11,917 nt of DNA from Acidilobaceae archaeon (lineage in GTDB: Archaea > Thermoproteota > Thermoprotei_A > Sulfolobales > Acidilobaceae), in the NCBI GenBank assembly GCA_026985385.1, contig JALSQM010000065.1, positions 1 to 11,917 of the forward strand. Reading direction: 5' to 3'. Below, in pieces: positions 1-7,076 of this stretch (positions within the stretch are counted from its first letter, which is position 1; each line of letters starts with the position of its first letter). The notes beneath the pieces were generated by a model. It worked only from the letters and a program-made list of their open reading frames with translations. It did no database searches and was not told the origin of the DNA. The position numbers and the translations under genes are program-made.

Positions 1-21
1 GGGCCTCCTAGCTAGGGCCTT

Positions 22-31
22 GGAGGAGGTG
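22..31 (+). promoter_or_regulatory. Strong Shine-Dalgarno of pyrB
   Basis: GGAGGAGGTG is nearly a full complement of the archaeal 16S 3' end (CACCUCC). It lies 1-6 nt before GTG 33 and 7-9 nt before GTG 39, depending on which part pairs, which is why either start is possible. An upstream CCTCC (4-8) could pair with this GGAGG and partly mask it. Confidence 0.7.
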
Positions 32-32
32 G

Positions 33-965
33 GTGCCCGTGGCAGAGTGGAGGGGGCGTGACGTCATAAGTATCCTAGACTTCACTAGAGACGACCTGGA
101 AACACTCTTCGAGGAAGCGGATAGGATGAAGAGGGCTCTCCGGGAGGGCAGGGTTAGGAGGGTTCTCGAGGGCAAGATAGTTGCTCTGGCCTTCTTCGAG
201 CCCTCGACGAGGACGAGGTTAAGCTTTGAGACCGCTGCTAAGAGGCTCGGGGCAGAGACCATAGGCTTCACCTCGGAGGAGGCGATCAGTGTGGCGAAGG
301 GGGAGAACCTGGCCGACACGATACGCATGCTGGACGGCTACGCTGACGCCATAGTCCTAAGGCATAGGTTCGAGGGAGCAGCACTCTTCGCTGCCGAGAT
401 AGCGGAGCACCCAGTCATAAATGGGGGAGATGGAAGGCAGCACCATCCAACTCAGGCGATGCTTGACCTCTACACGATAAGGGAGGCCCATGGAGGCGTG
501 GACGGGCTCACCATAGGGGTTCTAGGGGATCTGCGCTACGGCAGGGCGGCCACCAGCTTCATCTTGGCGCTCACACTCTACAAGCCGCGGAGGGTCTACC
601 TGATATCTCCCCCCGCCCTCGAGCCCCGCCGCGAGGTTCTCATGGACGTAGAGGAGAGGGGCTTACCCGCTGCAAAGGCCAGCCTCGAGGATGTCATAGA
701 GGAGCTTGATGTACTCTACGTCACTAGGATACAGAAGGAGAGGTTCCCCGACCCCGAGGAGTATGAGAGGGTTAGAGGGGCCTACAGAGTGACTCCTTCA
801 ACACTCAGGGGGGCTAAGAGGAGCCTCATAATACTCCACCCCCTACCCCGCGTTGACGAGATAGACCCTAGAGTTGACTCGACCCCCCACGCCTGGTACT
901 TCAGGCAGGCTAGGAACGGGGTGCCCATCAGGATGGCGCTCTTATCACTCGTGCTGGGGGCTTGA
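33..965 (+). CDS. pyrB: Aspartate carbamoyltransferase catalytic chain
   Basis: Catalyses carbamoyl phosphate + aspartate to N-carbamoyl-aspartate, the first committed step of pyrimidine synthesis, in the cytoplasm as a trimer assembled with PyrI. The 310-residue length is normal. Visible motifs are the carbamoyl-phosphate loop STRTR (58-62), the 80s-loop lysine in AKGENLADT (K89), HPTQ (138-141), HPLPR (269-273) and a C-terminal YFRQARNG helix like that of E. coli PyrB. The start is GTG at 33. A second in-frame GTG at 39 gives a start ([11 protein letters not shown]) that resembles archaeal homologues, and the Shine-Dalgarno AGGAGGTG at 24-31 could serve either, so the N-terminus is uncertain by two residues. 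The TGA stop is 4 nt before pyrI, so the two are surely co-transcribed. Confidence 0.97.
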   Translation: MPVAEWRGRDVISILDFTRDDLETLFEEADRMKRALREGRVRRVLEGKIVALAFFEPSTRTRLSFETAAKRLGAETIGFTSEEAISVAKGENLADTIRMLDGYADAIVLRHRFEGAALFAAEIAEHPVINGGDGRQHHPTQAMLDLYTIREAHGGVDGLTIGVLGDLRYGRAATSFILALTLYKPRRVYLISPPALEPRREVLMDVEERGLPAAKASLEDVIEELDVLYVTRIQKERFPDPEEYERVRGAYRVTPSTLRGAKRSLIILHPLPRVDEIDPRVDSTPHAWYFRQARNGVPIRMALLSLVLGA

Positions 966-969
966 TATC

Positions 970-1467
970 ATGTCGGGGAGGGTCGGCGATGAGGGCCTTG
1001 TTGTGAGGAAGATAAGGGAGGGAACTGTGATAGACCACATACCCGTAGGCAGGGCTCTGAGCGTGCTCAGGATACTAGGCGTTAGCCTGCATGGAAGGCA
1101 CAGGATAGCGGTACTCATAAACGTTGAGAGCAGGAAGATCGGGAGGAAGGACATAGTCAAAATCGAGGGCCTAGAGCCCCGGTTAGAGGATCTAGACAAG
1201 ATAGCCCTCGTCGCCCCCACAGCGACGGTCAACATCGTGAAGGATTACAGGGTTATAGCTAAGAGGAAGGTGGAGCCGCCTAGGGAGGTGGTGGGCATAC
1301 TTAGGTGTGTGAACCCAACCTGCATAACAAGGCAAGAGAGGGAGCCGGTGACTCCCAGGTTCGTGAGGGTGAGCGTCAAGCCGCTCATGTATAGGTGCGT
1401 CTACTGCGGCAGCATTCTGACGGAGAAGGATATCGTGGAGCAGCTCGCGGGCCAAGCGCTCGACTAG
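970..1467 (+). CDS. pyrI: Aspartate carbamoyltransferase regulatory chain
   Basis: This is the zinc-binding regulatory subunit (165 aa) that links PyrB trimers and binds nucleotide effectors. The N-terminal allosteric domain begins VRKIREGTVIDHIP, a hallmark of PyrI. The C-terminal zinc domain has four cysteines, C113 and C118 (CVNPTC) and C143 and C146 (CVYC), spaced as in E. coli PyrI (C109/C114/C138/C141). The ATG at 970 is chosen because it lies 4 nt after the pyrB stop and gives the usual short leader before the conserved GTVIDHIP. The reading frame is open further upstream to 874, but that part overlaps pyrB out of frame and is not credible. The gene ends 5 nt from the end of convergent pyrD. 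Confidence 0.96.
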   Translation: MSGRVGDEGLVVRKIREGTVIDHIPVGRALSVLRILGVSLHGRHRIAVLINVESRKIGRKDIVKIEGLEPRLEDLDKIALVAPTATVNIVKDYRVIAKRKVEPPREVVGILRCVNPTCITRQEREPVTPRFVRVSVKPLMYRCVYCGSILTEKDIVEQLAGQALD

Positions 1468-1472
1468 CGCGT

Positions 1473-2450
1473 CTATGCACTGCCTTCCCCGCGTTTAAGC
1501 TCCTTTAGGGCCTCAAGCGCTATGAGCCAGGGAGCCAGCGGGCCCCTATGTATTATGGAGCTTAGCACCTCCACGGCGTTTGCCCCCGCTTTGAGGAGTG
1601 CCGCCGCCTTGGCTCCATTGGTCACCCCACCCACGCCTATGAGTACGAAGCCCTTTGGAGCCCACTCGCGTAGAGTCTTGATCGCCCATAGCGTGTCCTC
1701 GAAGAGGGCGGGCCCGCCGAGGCCTGCCTCAAAGCCCCTATACCTTATCCTCCTCGTGTTAGTGGCGACTATGCCCGCGAAGCCGCAGGCTCTCGCTAGG
1801 TCTAGGTACTCCTCTAGTCTTTTAGCATCCCTCGTTGGGGGTATCTTGAGTAGCAGCGGGGGGATCCTCGGCTTGAGGTGATCGCATATCGCCGCCGCCA
1901 CAGAGGGATCCTCGAAGTACCTGTGCTCTACCACGTTGGGGCAGCTTATATTAACTTCGACCCAGTCCGCTACATCGGCTATGCTACGGTAGACCTCACC
2001 GTAGCCCTCAGCCGTGAAGGCGGCTATGCTGACAGCGATGGGTATGGGTGGCCTGCCCTCCTTGAGCCTCCTAACAACGGGGCGCGGGCCCGGGCTGGGT
2101 AGCCCCAGCCGGTTGATGGTTCCACCGTCGGGTAGCCTGACCAGGATCTTAGGTTTAACCCCCTCGTGGGGGTGCGGCAGCACGCTTCCGATAACGTGGA
2201 ACCCAGCCCCCATGGCCCAGGCTATCCACGCTAGCCTGCCGTCCTTATCGAAGCCCGCGGCCACGCCTACGGGGCTCTCGAGCCTGCGTCCAAATAGCTC
2301 GACGCGGGGCCCGGCGGGAGGGGGCCTCCCGGAGGCCTTAGCGATGGCGTCGAGGAGCCACGGTGGAGCACTATGGAGGATCCTCCACGCTACTAGGGGC
2401 GGTAGAAGCCTCAGGGCCCTCCAACCCAGGGTTAGGATTCCCCCCTCCAC
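1473..2450 (-). CDS. pyrD: Dihydroorotate dehydrogenase, class-2-like with Cys base
   Basis: FMN flavoprotein (325 aa) oxidising dihydroorotate to orotate. A hydrophobic, helix-forming N-terminal extension (about residues 8-40) precedes the barrel, as in quinone-linked class 2 enzymes that touch the membrane. Barrel motifs are also class-2-like: AAGFDKDG (K69), GTINRLG (N113), VNISCPN (N167, N172), LLLKIPP (K202), VATNT (N231), GLGGPALF and the phosphate-binding IGVGGVTNG. The residue at the catalytic-base position is C170, typical of class 1, where class 2 enzymes have Ser. The start is GTG 2450. A TATA-like TTTTATGG (2482-2489, minus sense) lies about 35 nt upstream, which suggests a nearly leaderless transcript. 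The gene is convergent with pyrI and divergent from pyrC. Confidence 0.93.
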   Translation of the reverse strand: MEGGILTLGWRALRLLPPLVAWRILHSAPPWLLDAIAKASGRPPPAGPRVELFGRRLESPVGVAAGFDKDGRLAWIAWAMGAGFHVIGSVLPHPHEGVKPKILVRLPDGGTINRLGLPSPGPRPVVRRLKEGRPPIPIAVSIAAFTAEGYGEVYRSIADVADWVEVNISCPNVVEHRYFEDPSVAAAICDHLKPRIPPLLLKIPPTRDAKRLEEYLDLARACGFAGIVATNTRRIRYRGFEAGLGGPALFEDTLWAIKTLREWAPKGFVLIGVGGVTNGAKAAALLKAGANAVEVLSSIIHRGPLAPWLIALEALKELKRGEGSA

Positions 2451-2493
2451 TAGCGCCCTAGGGGGATACCCTCGCTGGAGCCCATAAAACCAT
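2451..2493. promoter_or_regulatory. Divergent pyrD/pyrC promoter region
   Basis: This 43-bp spacer separates two divergent start codons. The AT-rich block at 2482-2490 (ATAAAA on +, TTTTATGG on -) is the only TATA-like element. Placed 26 nt from a start point, it fits pyrD transcription starting near 2455-2459, and pyrC transcription only if pyrC is translated from the TTG at 2527. Start sites are inferred, not seen. Confidence 0.4.
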
Positions 2494-3819
2494 GTGGCTT
2501 CGACCCCTCCGCCCGGGAGCCCCGGTTTGAGGTGGTGGCTCTGCGGTATACTGAGCGACTACCGCGGCGTCATAGGCGAGGGCTGCCTCGAGCTGGACGC
2601 CTCTAGGGGCGTCATATCACGCATCTCGAAGGAGCCCCCTAGCGGGGCGCTCGTGGAGGATTATAGGGGTAAAGGCTTCGTGGTGGCCCCTGGATTCATC
2701 GACCTGCACGTACACTTGCGGGGGCTCAACCTCTCCTATAAGGAGGACGAGGTGACGGGGTGCCGGGCTGCTGCGGCCGGCGGTGTGACCCTCGTGGTAG
2801 ACATGCCCAACACGTCACCCCCACTCACCACACCCGAGGCCCTAGACGCTAAGCTGGCCGCCCTCGGTGAGGGCTGTATAGTGGATCACGGCGTCTACGC
2901 GGGGATCCCCGGGGAGCCCCAGCTTTTAGGGGAGCTGGCTTCAAGGCCTATAGCTGGCTTCAAGGTTTACCCCAGCGACCTAAGGAGCCCCGCCCTCCGG
3001 GAGGCCCTGAAGCTTAGGAGGCTCGTTATCCTACACCCCGAGACCCCCGAGGCCTCAAGGGGGGATCTAGCCAGCTTCGAGCCCGCATCCAGAGCGGTGC
3101 ATAGGGGGTGCTGGTGGGAGGCTCTGGCGGTGCTCGAACTTGCATCAATAGCGCCTCGCTGGGCCTCGGTTCACGTCACCCATGCCTCCTGCCCTTCAAC
3201 AATTGAGGCCGCTAGAGGGCTAGGCTACACAGTCGATGTGACGCCTCATCACCTATTCTACGAGGCGCTCCCCGGCCTGGATCCCTGCCTCTACAGGGTG
3301 AACCCGCCCCTTAGGGGGCACGCTGAGAGGGTGGGGCTCCTCAAGCTCCTCCTGGAGGGTAGGGTCGACGCCGTGGCCAGCGACCACGCACCACACACGC
3401 CCCGCGAGAAGGCGCTGCCACCCACCTGCCCAGCGGGGTTCCCGTGGCTAGAGGCGTGGCCTTGGATGCTCTTCAGGCTCGTGAGGGCCGGGGCACTCTC
3501 TCTTGGGGAGTTCCACTGGCTGGTGAGTAGAGGCCCCGCTCTAGTGCTAGGGCTGAGGAACTACGGCGAGTTGAGCGTCGGCGCGCGGGCCAACGTAGTC
3601 GTCTACGACCCCAAGACCCCCGGCAGGTTCCCGGGCCCTAGGCACAGCAAGGCAAGGCTCTACCCCGCCTTCATGGCTGAGACCGCTGGTCAACCTATCG
3701 AGGTAGTGGTTGGAGGTAACAAGGTTTACTTTGAGGGCGAACTAGCCGAGGCGCCTCAGGGGGCCGTGAACCCGTTCAAGAGGCGTAGCAGGGGGCCGAG
3801 GCCTCCATCCAAAAATTGA
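2494..3819 (+). CDS. pyrC: Dihydroorotase
   Basis: Zinc amidohydrolase (441 aa) that cyclises carbamoyl-aspartate to dihydroorotate. Metal and active-site motifs are in order: DLHVHLR (H72, H74), DMPNT (103-107), GFKVYPSD (K157, the position of the carboxylated lysine in CAD-type dihydroorotases), ILHPE (H181), VHVTH (H227, H230), NPPLR (270-274) and SDHAPH (D297). The end (SVGARANVVVYDP, about 361-373) is the usual amidohydrolase C-terminal beta domain. The GTG at 2494 lacks a clear Shine-Dalgarno. An alternative TTG at 2527, with GGGAG 7 nt upstream, would remove 11 proline-rich residues and begin at RWWLCG. The neighbours are the other pyr genes. Confidence 0.93.
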   Translation: MASTPPPGSPGLRWWLCGILSDYRGVIGEGCLELDASRGVISRISKEPPSGALVEDYRGKGFVVAPGFIDLHVHLRGLNLSYKEDEVTGCRAAAAGGVTLVVDMPNTSPPLTTPEALDAKLAALGEGCIVDHGVYAGIPGEPQLLGELASRPIAGFKVYPSDLRSPALREALKLRRLVILHPETPEASRGDLASFEPASRAVHRGCWWEALAVLELASIAPRWASVHVTHASCPSTIEAARGLGYTVDVTPHHLFYEALPGLDPCLYRVNPPLRGHAERVGLLKLLLEGRVDAVASDHAPHTPREKALPPTCPAGFPWLEAWPWMLFRLVRAGALSLGEFHWLVSRGPALVLGLRNYGELSVGARANVVVYDPKTPGRFPGPRHSKARLYPAFMAETAGQPIEVVVGGNKVYFEGELAEAPQGAVNPFKRRSRGPRPPSKN

Positions 3820-3829
3820 TCGAGAAGCG

Positions 3830-3935
3830 AAAAGCCCTCCCGGTAGGCGGGGGCCCTGTTTCGCGGCTCGCGGGGGATGGGGACGGCGGGCTCCTACACG
3901 GGGAGGGCCTAAACTGCCCCGCCGGGCCGTGTAGG
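3830..3935. other. GC-rich self-complementary spacer (terminator or structured RNA)
   Basis: This stretch lies between the convergent ends of pyrC and the epimerase gene. Perfect complementary arms are GCCCTCCC (3834-3841) with GGGAGGGC (3901-3908), CCTACACG (3893-3900) with CGTGTAGG (3928-3935), CGGCGGG (3884-3890) with CCCGCCG (3918-3924), and a small CGCG-GCT-CGCG hairpin (3862-3872). The first two pairings interleave in a pseudoknot topology. Read on the minus strand, the first stem is followed at once by TTTT (3830-3833) and later TTTTT (3811-3815), which would suit termination of the epimerase transcript. It has no tRNA, 5S or C/D-box signature, and it is not coding. Confidence 0.4.
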
Positions 3936-3943
3936 GTAGGATG

Positions 3944-4402
3944 CTAGTCCACGTGTTCTATTAGCTCTATTAGTACGCCGTGGGCGCTCTTCGGGTGTAT
4001 GAATATGTAGCGGATTCTCTCCCCCGTGTAAGGGTGTATTATCTCCACGGGCTCCTCTGGCACGAGTCGGATGCCGCGCGACTTAAGGTGCTTGATCAGA
4101 GCGTCTAGCCCCTCGACCCTGAAGGCTATATGGTTAAGCCCCTCCCCCCTCTTCTCTAGGAAGCTGGCTACTACGCTGTCGGGGCTTGTCGGCTCCATTA
4201 GTTGGAGCTGCGTCTCACCCAGCTGCTCCATCCTTATACGTATCTTCTCGTTATCGAGCCTCCAGCCCCCCTGGAACTTGAATCCGAACATCTCCGAGAA
4301 GTCCTTGGCGGCGGCGTCGACGTCCTTGACGGCTATGACCACCTCCTCGACGCCGATAATTCTAAAGCCGCCCCCCACAGCCTGACCACCGGGGTATCCC
4401 AT
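3944..4402 (-). CDS. Methylmalonyl-CoA epimerase-like VOC protein
   Basis: A 152-residue member of the vicinal-oxygen-chelate (glyoxalase) fold. It most resembles methylmalonyl-CoA epimerase, which interconverts the 2R and 2S forms in propionyl-CoA metabolism. Family hallmarks are IAVKDVDAA, LMEPTSPDS, the KRGEGLNHIAFRV stretch and GVLIEL. Expected metal ligands are Q67, H91 and E146, but the first ligand, normally His in DHVGIAV, is Glu (E20 in VEEVVIAV). The ATG at 4402 is used. A GTG at 4378, eight residues in, has a GGTGGT 6 nt upstream and also fits the family start. The frame is open up to 4606, but that part is antisense to the phosphatase gene and shows no family similarity. Substrate is inferred from family only. 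Confidence 0.82.
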   Translation of the reverse strand: MGYPGGQAVGGGFRIIGVEEVVIAVKDVDAAAKDFSEMFGFKFQGGWRLDNEKIRIRMEQLGETQLQLMEPTSPDSVVASFLEKRGEGLNHIAFRVEGLDALIKHLKSRGIRLVPEEPVEIIHPYTGERIRYIFIHPKSAHGVLIELIEHVD

Positions 4403-4449
4403 CCGCTGGAGGGTGTTGTGTGCTCGATTACGCCTAGTATTGACGTGGG

Positions 4450-4899
4450 GTGGAGGCTTTGATAGTCGGCGTGATGAGGCACGCACGCGCGGAGCCCAAG
4501 TCCCCCGGGCTACCTGATAGCGAGAGGAGGCTGACAGAGGAGGGGAGGAGGCAGGCGGAGTCGATAGCGAGGCTCCTGCCCTGGAGGCCATCCAGGATAG
4601 TGTCAAGCCCCTATAGGAGGGCCCTCGAGACAGCGGAGGTCATTGCGAGGGAGACGGGGGCTCCCCTAGAGGTGAGCGAGCTACTCGCCCCGGATAGCTT
4701 CAACCTGGAGGCCTTCAAGAAGCTTGCCGCTGACGGGGTGCTCCTCGTCGGCCACGCACCCAGCGTGGAGGAGGTTGTTGGAGGGATCCTAGGCTGCAGG
4801 GTCAAGATGAAGACCGCTAGCGTAGCAGTTATGGAGGTGGAAGGCGACGGCTCCGCTACTCTCCTAGCCCTACTCTTACCGCCGGGCTCGAAGCTCTAG
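4450..4899 (+). CDS. SixA-like histidine phosphatase family protein
   Basis: A 149-residue protein of the histidine phosphatase (phosphoglycerate-mutase-like) superfamily, close in size and layout to SixA phosphohistidine phosphatase. The phospho-accepting motif is MRHARAE (R10, H11), with SSPYRRALETA (R56/R57) supplying the second phosphate-binding arginine and VGHAPSVEEV (H102) the second catalytic histidine. The short form, without the inserted domain of mutases, favours a SixA-type or small phosphatase role; the substrate cannot be read from sequence. The GTG at 4450 is used. Downstream TTG 4459 and GTG 4471 are possible, and the GGAGG at 4452-4456 is poorly spaced for all of them. The gene is divergent from the epimerase gene across 47 bp. 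Confidence 0.85.
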   Translation: MEALIVGVMRHARAEPKSPGLPDSERRLTEEGRRQAESIARLLPWRPSRIVSSPYRRALETAEVIARETGAPLEVSELLAPDSFNLEAFKKLAADGVLLVGHAPSVEEVVGGILGCRVKMKTASVAVMEVEGDGSATLLALLLPPGSKL

Positions 4900-5016
4900 G
4901 GGGAGCGGTCTTTGGAGTAACCACTCCTCATGCACACTCGGTTGAAACCGGTTCCTAGTCATCCCGCCCTAACCAAAAAGTTGCAGGAGCGCTCTAAAAA
5001 GGGTAGCGTGGGGGGT
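4900..5016. terminator. Convergent spacer with minus-strand T-run terminators
   Basis: The spacer lies between the phosphatase gene (+) and the dehydrogenase operon (-). Read on the minus strand there are two T5 runs (4996-5000 and 4975-4979), the usual archaeal termination signal, 17-42 nt past the operon's last stop. On the plus strand, GGAGT (4914-4918) and ACTCC (4923-4927) form a small hairpin just after the phosphatase stop. An AACCGGTT palindrome sits at 4946-4953. Confidence 0.5.
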
Positions 5017-6147
5017 CTAGGCCCTCCTACCAGGCCTGAACTTCTCCAGCAGGGGCTCCCTGGTTCCGCTTAGTATCTCCTTGGCCGCCAGCTCCGCGGC
5101 TGTGGGGCCCACACTCAGGCCGTAGTCGTTGAAGCCGTAGATGTGGTAGACCGTGTCGGGGTACTTTGTGCTCCACCCAACGACTGGGTACCCGTCCGCT
5201 GTGAAGTCTACGAAGGCGCCCCAGGAGCGTAGTATGTTCACGTAGGCGAATACCGGTAGCAGCCTTACCACGAGCTTGCTGGCCCTGACCAGGAACTCTA
5301 AGCTATCCTCAGTGGATAGCTCCGGGTTCTCGAACCCCATGTTATCTATCGTTGCTACGTACTCCTTTCTCACGGTCTGTAGGAAGCGGAATGCCTTGCT
5401 GAGCACCCTTATAGTGGGCCTCATGGTGTATTTGAAGGGCTCTGTTACTAGTCCAGCCGCGTACATGGGCTTAACCTCGACTCCGGGTGTGTCGCCGATT
5501 AGGGCTGCTATCCTGGGGGATGCAGCGCCCGCCGCTATGACTAGCTTGTCAGCCTTGAACTCCTTGCCGCTAGCTGTGAGCACTCTAACACCTTCGCTGC
5601 TGACCTCGGCTTTCACTACCTCCTCGTAAGTATAGGTCTCAGCGCCCTCCATTCTCGCGGCCGCTATCGAAGCCCACGTGTAGGGGTGCGGCATGAACTT
5701 GTAGTCGCCTGGTGTGACGAACGCCTTGTAGAAGGCGCTCGGGTTTAGTTCGGGCACGTACTTCTCCTTCACCGACTCGGGATCCAGCTCCTCAACCTCG
5801 GCGCCGGCCTCGCGCCATAGGCTGGCGAGCTTCTTCAACTCACCATACTCCTGCTCGTCCAGGGCTATGGCCACGTGGGGGCTGTCATCGTCCATGAACC
5901 TCTCAGCGAATGGGATCCCCATCTCGGCCGCCTTCTTCTTGAATGCGAGTATGCGCTCCTTGGTCTCGAGGGCGAGCCTCACGAGTTCAGGCTTCCTCTG
6001 CTGAACGGTCACGCTACCCGTTGAGCGGCCGGTGGCGCCGTAGGTGAAGTAGCGGGCCTCCAGCAGGGTTACCTTGACGCCACTGGCCGCCAGGCTCTCC
6101 GCTACGCGTGCACCGACTATGCCCCCTCCAACAACTATCGCCTTCAC
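5017..6147 (-). CDS. DAO-family FAD dehydrogenase, beta (catalytic) subunit
   Basis: A 376-residue FAD-dependent oxidoreductase of the D-amino-acid oxidase/sarcosine oxidase beta/proline dehydrogenase beta family. The N-terminal Rossmann motif is VVGGGIVG (G7, G9, G12) with the ribose-binding acid at E30 (TLLEARY), followed by GATGRSTGS. The C-terminal half has the family's ILRSWGAFVDFTADGYPVVG block and a GFNDYGLSVGP block where relatives usually have GF(S/T)GHG, so the flavin/substrate pocket may differ. It is the last gene of a four-gene operon: its GTG start overlaps the gamma stop as GTGA (6144-6147). By analogy with archaeal proline dehydrogenases it should carry the substrate-oxidising FAD. 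The substrate (proline, sarcosine, another secondary amine or D-amino acid) is unknown. Confidence 0.85.
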   Translation of the reverse strand: MKAIVVGGGIVGARVAESLAASGVKVTLLEARYFTYGATGRSTGSVTVQQRKPELVRLALETKERILAFKKKAAEMGIPFAERFMDDDSPHVAIALDEQEYGELKKLASLWREAGAEVEELDPESVKEKYVPELNPSAFYKAFVTPGDYKFMPHPYTWASIAAARMEGAETYTYEEVVKAEVSSEGVRVLTASGKEFKADKLVIAAGAASPRIAALIGDTPGVEVKPMYAAGLVTEPFKYTMRPTIRVLSKAFRFLQTVRKEYVATIDNMGFENPELSTEDSLEFLVRASKLVVRLLPVFAYVNILRSWGAFVDFTADGYPVVGWSTKYPDTVYHIYGFNDYGLSVGPTAAELAAKEILSGTREPLLEKFRPGRRA

Positions 6148-6470
6148 TGCCCGTCACCCTCCATGCTCGCGAATACCGCGAAGGGAACCGGCTGCAGGGG
6201 AGGCCTCCTCTTAGGCACTAGCTTATCGGGGTCCAGCTCTACACCAGCCTTCCGGAGCTCCCCCGAGAGTATCCTCTGCAGGTGCTGTAGGCAACCCCTA
6301 CCCTGGCAGAAGCCTGTCACCGCACTGCTTATCCTCCTGTAGGTGTCGGCGTCAAAGGATCCCAGGAATTTGACCATGGCGTTGAACGCCTGTACCATCT
6401 CCTCCTGTGTGACGTCCATGCACCTACACACTATAGCCGGGTGCTCAAACCTATGCGTCTCCCCGCTCAC
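6144..6470 (-). CDS. BFD-like [2Fe-2S] subunit (gamma)
   Basis: A 108-residue protein with a bacterioferritin-associated-ferredoxin-like [2Fe-2S] domain: C15 and C17 in VCRCMDVTQEE, then C55 and C60 in GFCQGRGC. The C-x-C...C-x4-C pattern with CQGR is typical of the small gamma subunits, or alpha-subunit insert domains, of sarcosine oxidase, hydroxyproline dehydrogenase and archaeal proline dehydrogenases, rather than of true BFD (C-x2-C). It likely passes electrons between the beta-subunit flavin and the alpha subunit or the ferredoxin. GTG 6470 overlaps the preceding TGA as GTGA (6467-6470), and its own stop overlaps the beta start in the same way. This arrangement suggests coupled translation and fixed stoichiometry. 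Confidence 0.86.
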   Translation of the reverse strand: MSGETHRFEHPAIVCRCMDVTQEEMVQAFNAMVKFLGSFDADTYRRISSAVTGFCQGRGCLQHLQRILSGELRKAGVELDPDKLVPKRRPPLQPVPFAVFASMEGDGQ

Positions 6471-7069
6471 TCCCTCATCACCTCCACATACTTGGCCTCA
6501 AAAGCGCACTCACCGGGCACGAGGACGTTAACAAGCACCGTCCCGAACCTTGGGCTCTTGATAACGGTATAGACCTCCCCGTCGCAGAGGTACCTGTGAC
6601 CCCTATCGTAGACTCTGACCTTCTCCCCCTTCTTCGGGATCGGCAGTAGCTCGTAGGGTATGGAGACAAGCCATAGCTTCTCGGCGTCGGGCCTCTTACC
6701 CTTTAGCCTCTTCTCCCCGAACTTCGGGTATACTATCGTTATAGCGAGGCCCGGACACGCCTGAGCGCATAGAGTGCATCCAGTACACTTCTCCCATATA
6801 ACCTTCGGCTTATCTATCATCGACTCCATCACGACGGCCCCGGTCGGGCAGACATCGTGGCACGGCGTGCATGGTATGTTCTCGAGGCAGTCGAATATCG
6901 GGACTGGGAGGCCCTTCTCCACTATGTCGTCGGGTGGCAGGTTGCCTGCCCTCCTTAGATCCTCTAGGCTGATGTAGCCGGCCGCTAGATCCTTCTGAGT
7001 TTCAAGGAGCTCCTCGGGTTTCACCTTCCTAGCCTTCCCGCCCTCAGTCTCGGAGGCCACCATACTCAC
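6467..7069 (-). CDS. Ferredoxin-like 2x[4Fe-4S] subunit (delta)
   Basis: A 200-residue iron-sulfur protein. The cysteines form two clusters: C61, C67, C70, C74 (C-x5-C-x2-C-x3-CP, ending HDVCPTGAV) and C95, C98, C101, C105 (CTGCTLCAQACPG). Eight ligands mean two [4Fe-4S] centres. A 60-residue N-terminal extension (EELLETQKDLAAGYISLEDL) and a roughly 90-residue beta-rich tail surround the ferredoxin core, as in electron-transfer subunits of flavin dehydrogenases. It sits between the alpha and gamma genes, 7 nt after alpha. GTG 7069 is used. ATG 7063, right after GGGGGGTGAG, is an equally good start two residues in. Its role is presumably to pass electrons from the flavins to an external acceptor. 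Confidence 0.85.
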   Translation of the reverse strand: MSMVASETEGGKARKVKPEELLETQKDLAAGYISLEDLRRAGNLPPDDIVEKGLPVPIFDCLENIPCTPCHDVCPTGAVVMESMIDKPKVIWEKCTGCTLCAQACPGLAITIVYPKFGEKRLKGKRPDAEKLWLVSIPYELLPIPKKGEKVRVYDRGHRYLCDGEVYTVIKSPRFGTVLVNVLVPGECAFEAKYVEVMRE

Positions 7070-7076
7070 CCCCCGT

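Noticed and set aside
4..29. CCTCC/GGAGG pairing as a Shine-Dalgarno-masking switch before pyrB
   Set aside because: The pairing is only 5 bp, such pairs are common in this GC-rich DNA, and the upstream sequence is cut by the window.
3821..3935. Structured spacer as RNase P RNA, SRP RNA or 5S rRNA
   Set aside because: The conserved cores of these RNAs (for example the RNase P CR-I and CR-V motifs, the SRP tetraloop region) are absent and the element is too short for the first two.
4403..4606. Reading frame extending the epimerase gene upstream by 68 codons
   Set aside because: It is antisense to the phosphatase gene, is rich in Ser/Pro/Arg as shadow frames are, and has no family similarity. 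The VOC fold begins at FRIIGVEEV.
4946..4953. AACCGGTT palindrome as a regulator site
   Set aside because: It lies between convergent gene ends, where no promoter is needed, and 8-bp palindromes arise by chance.
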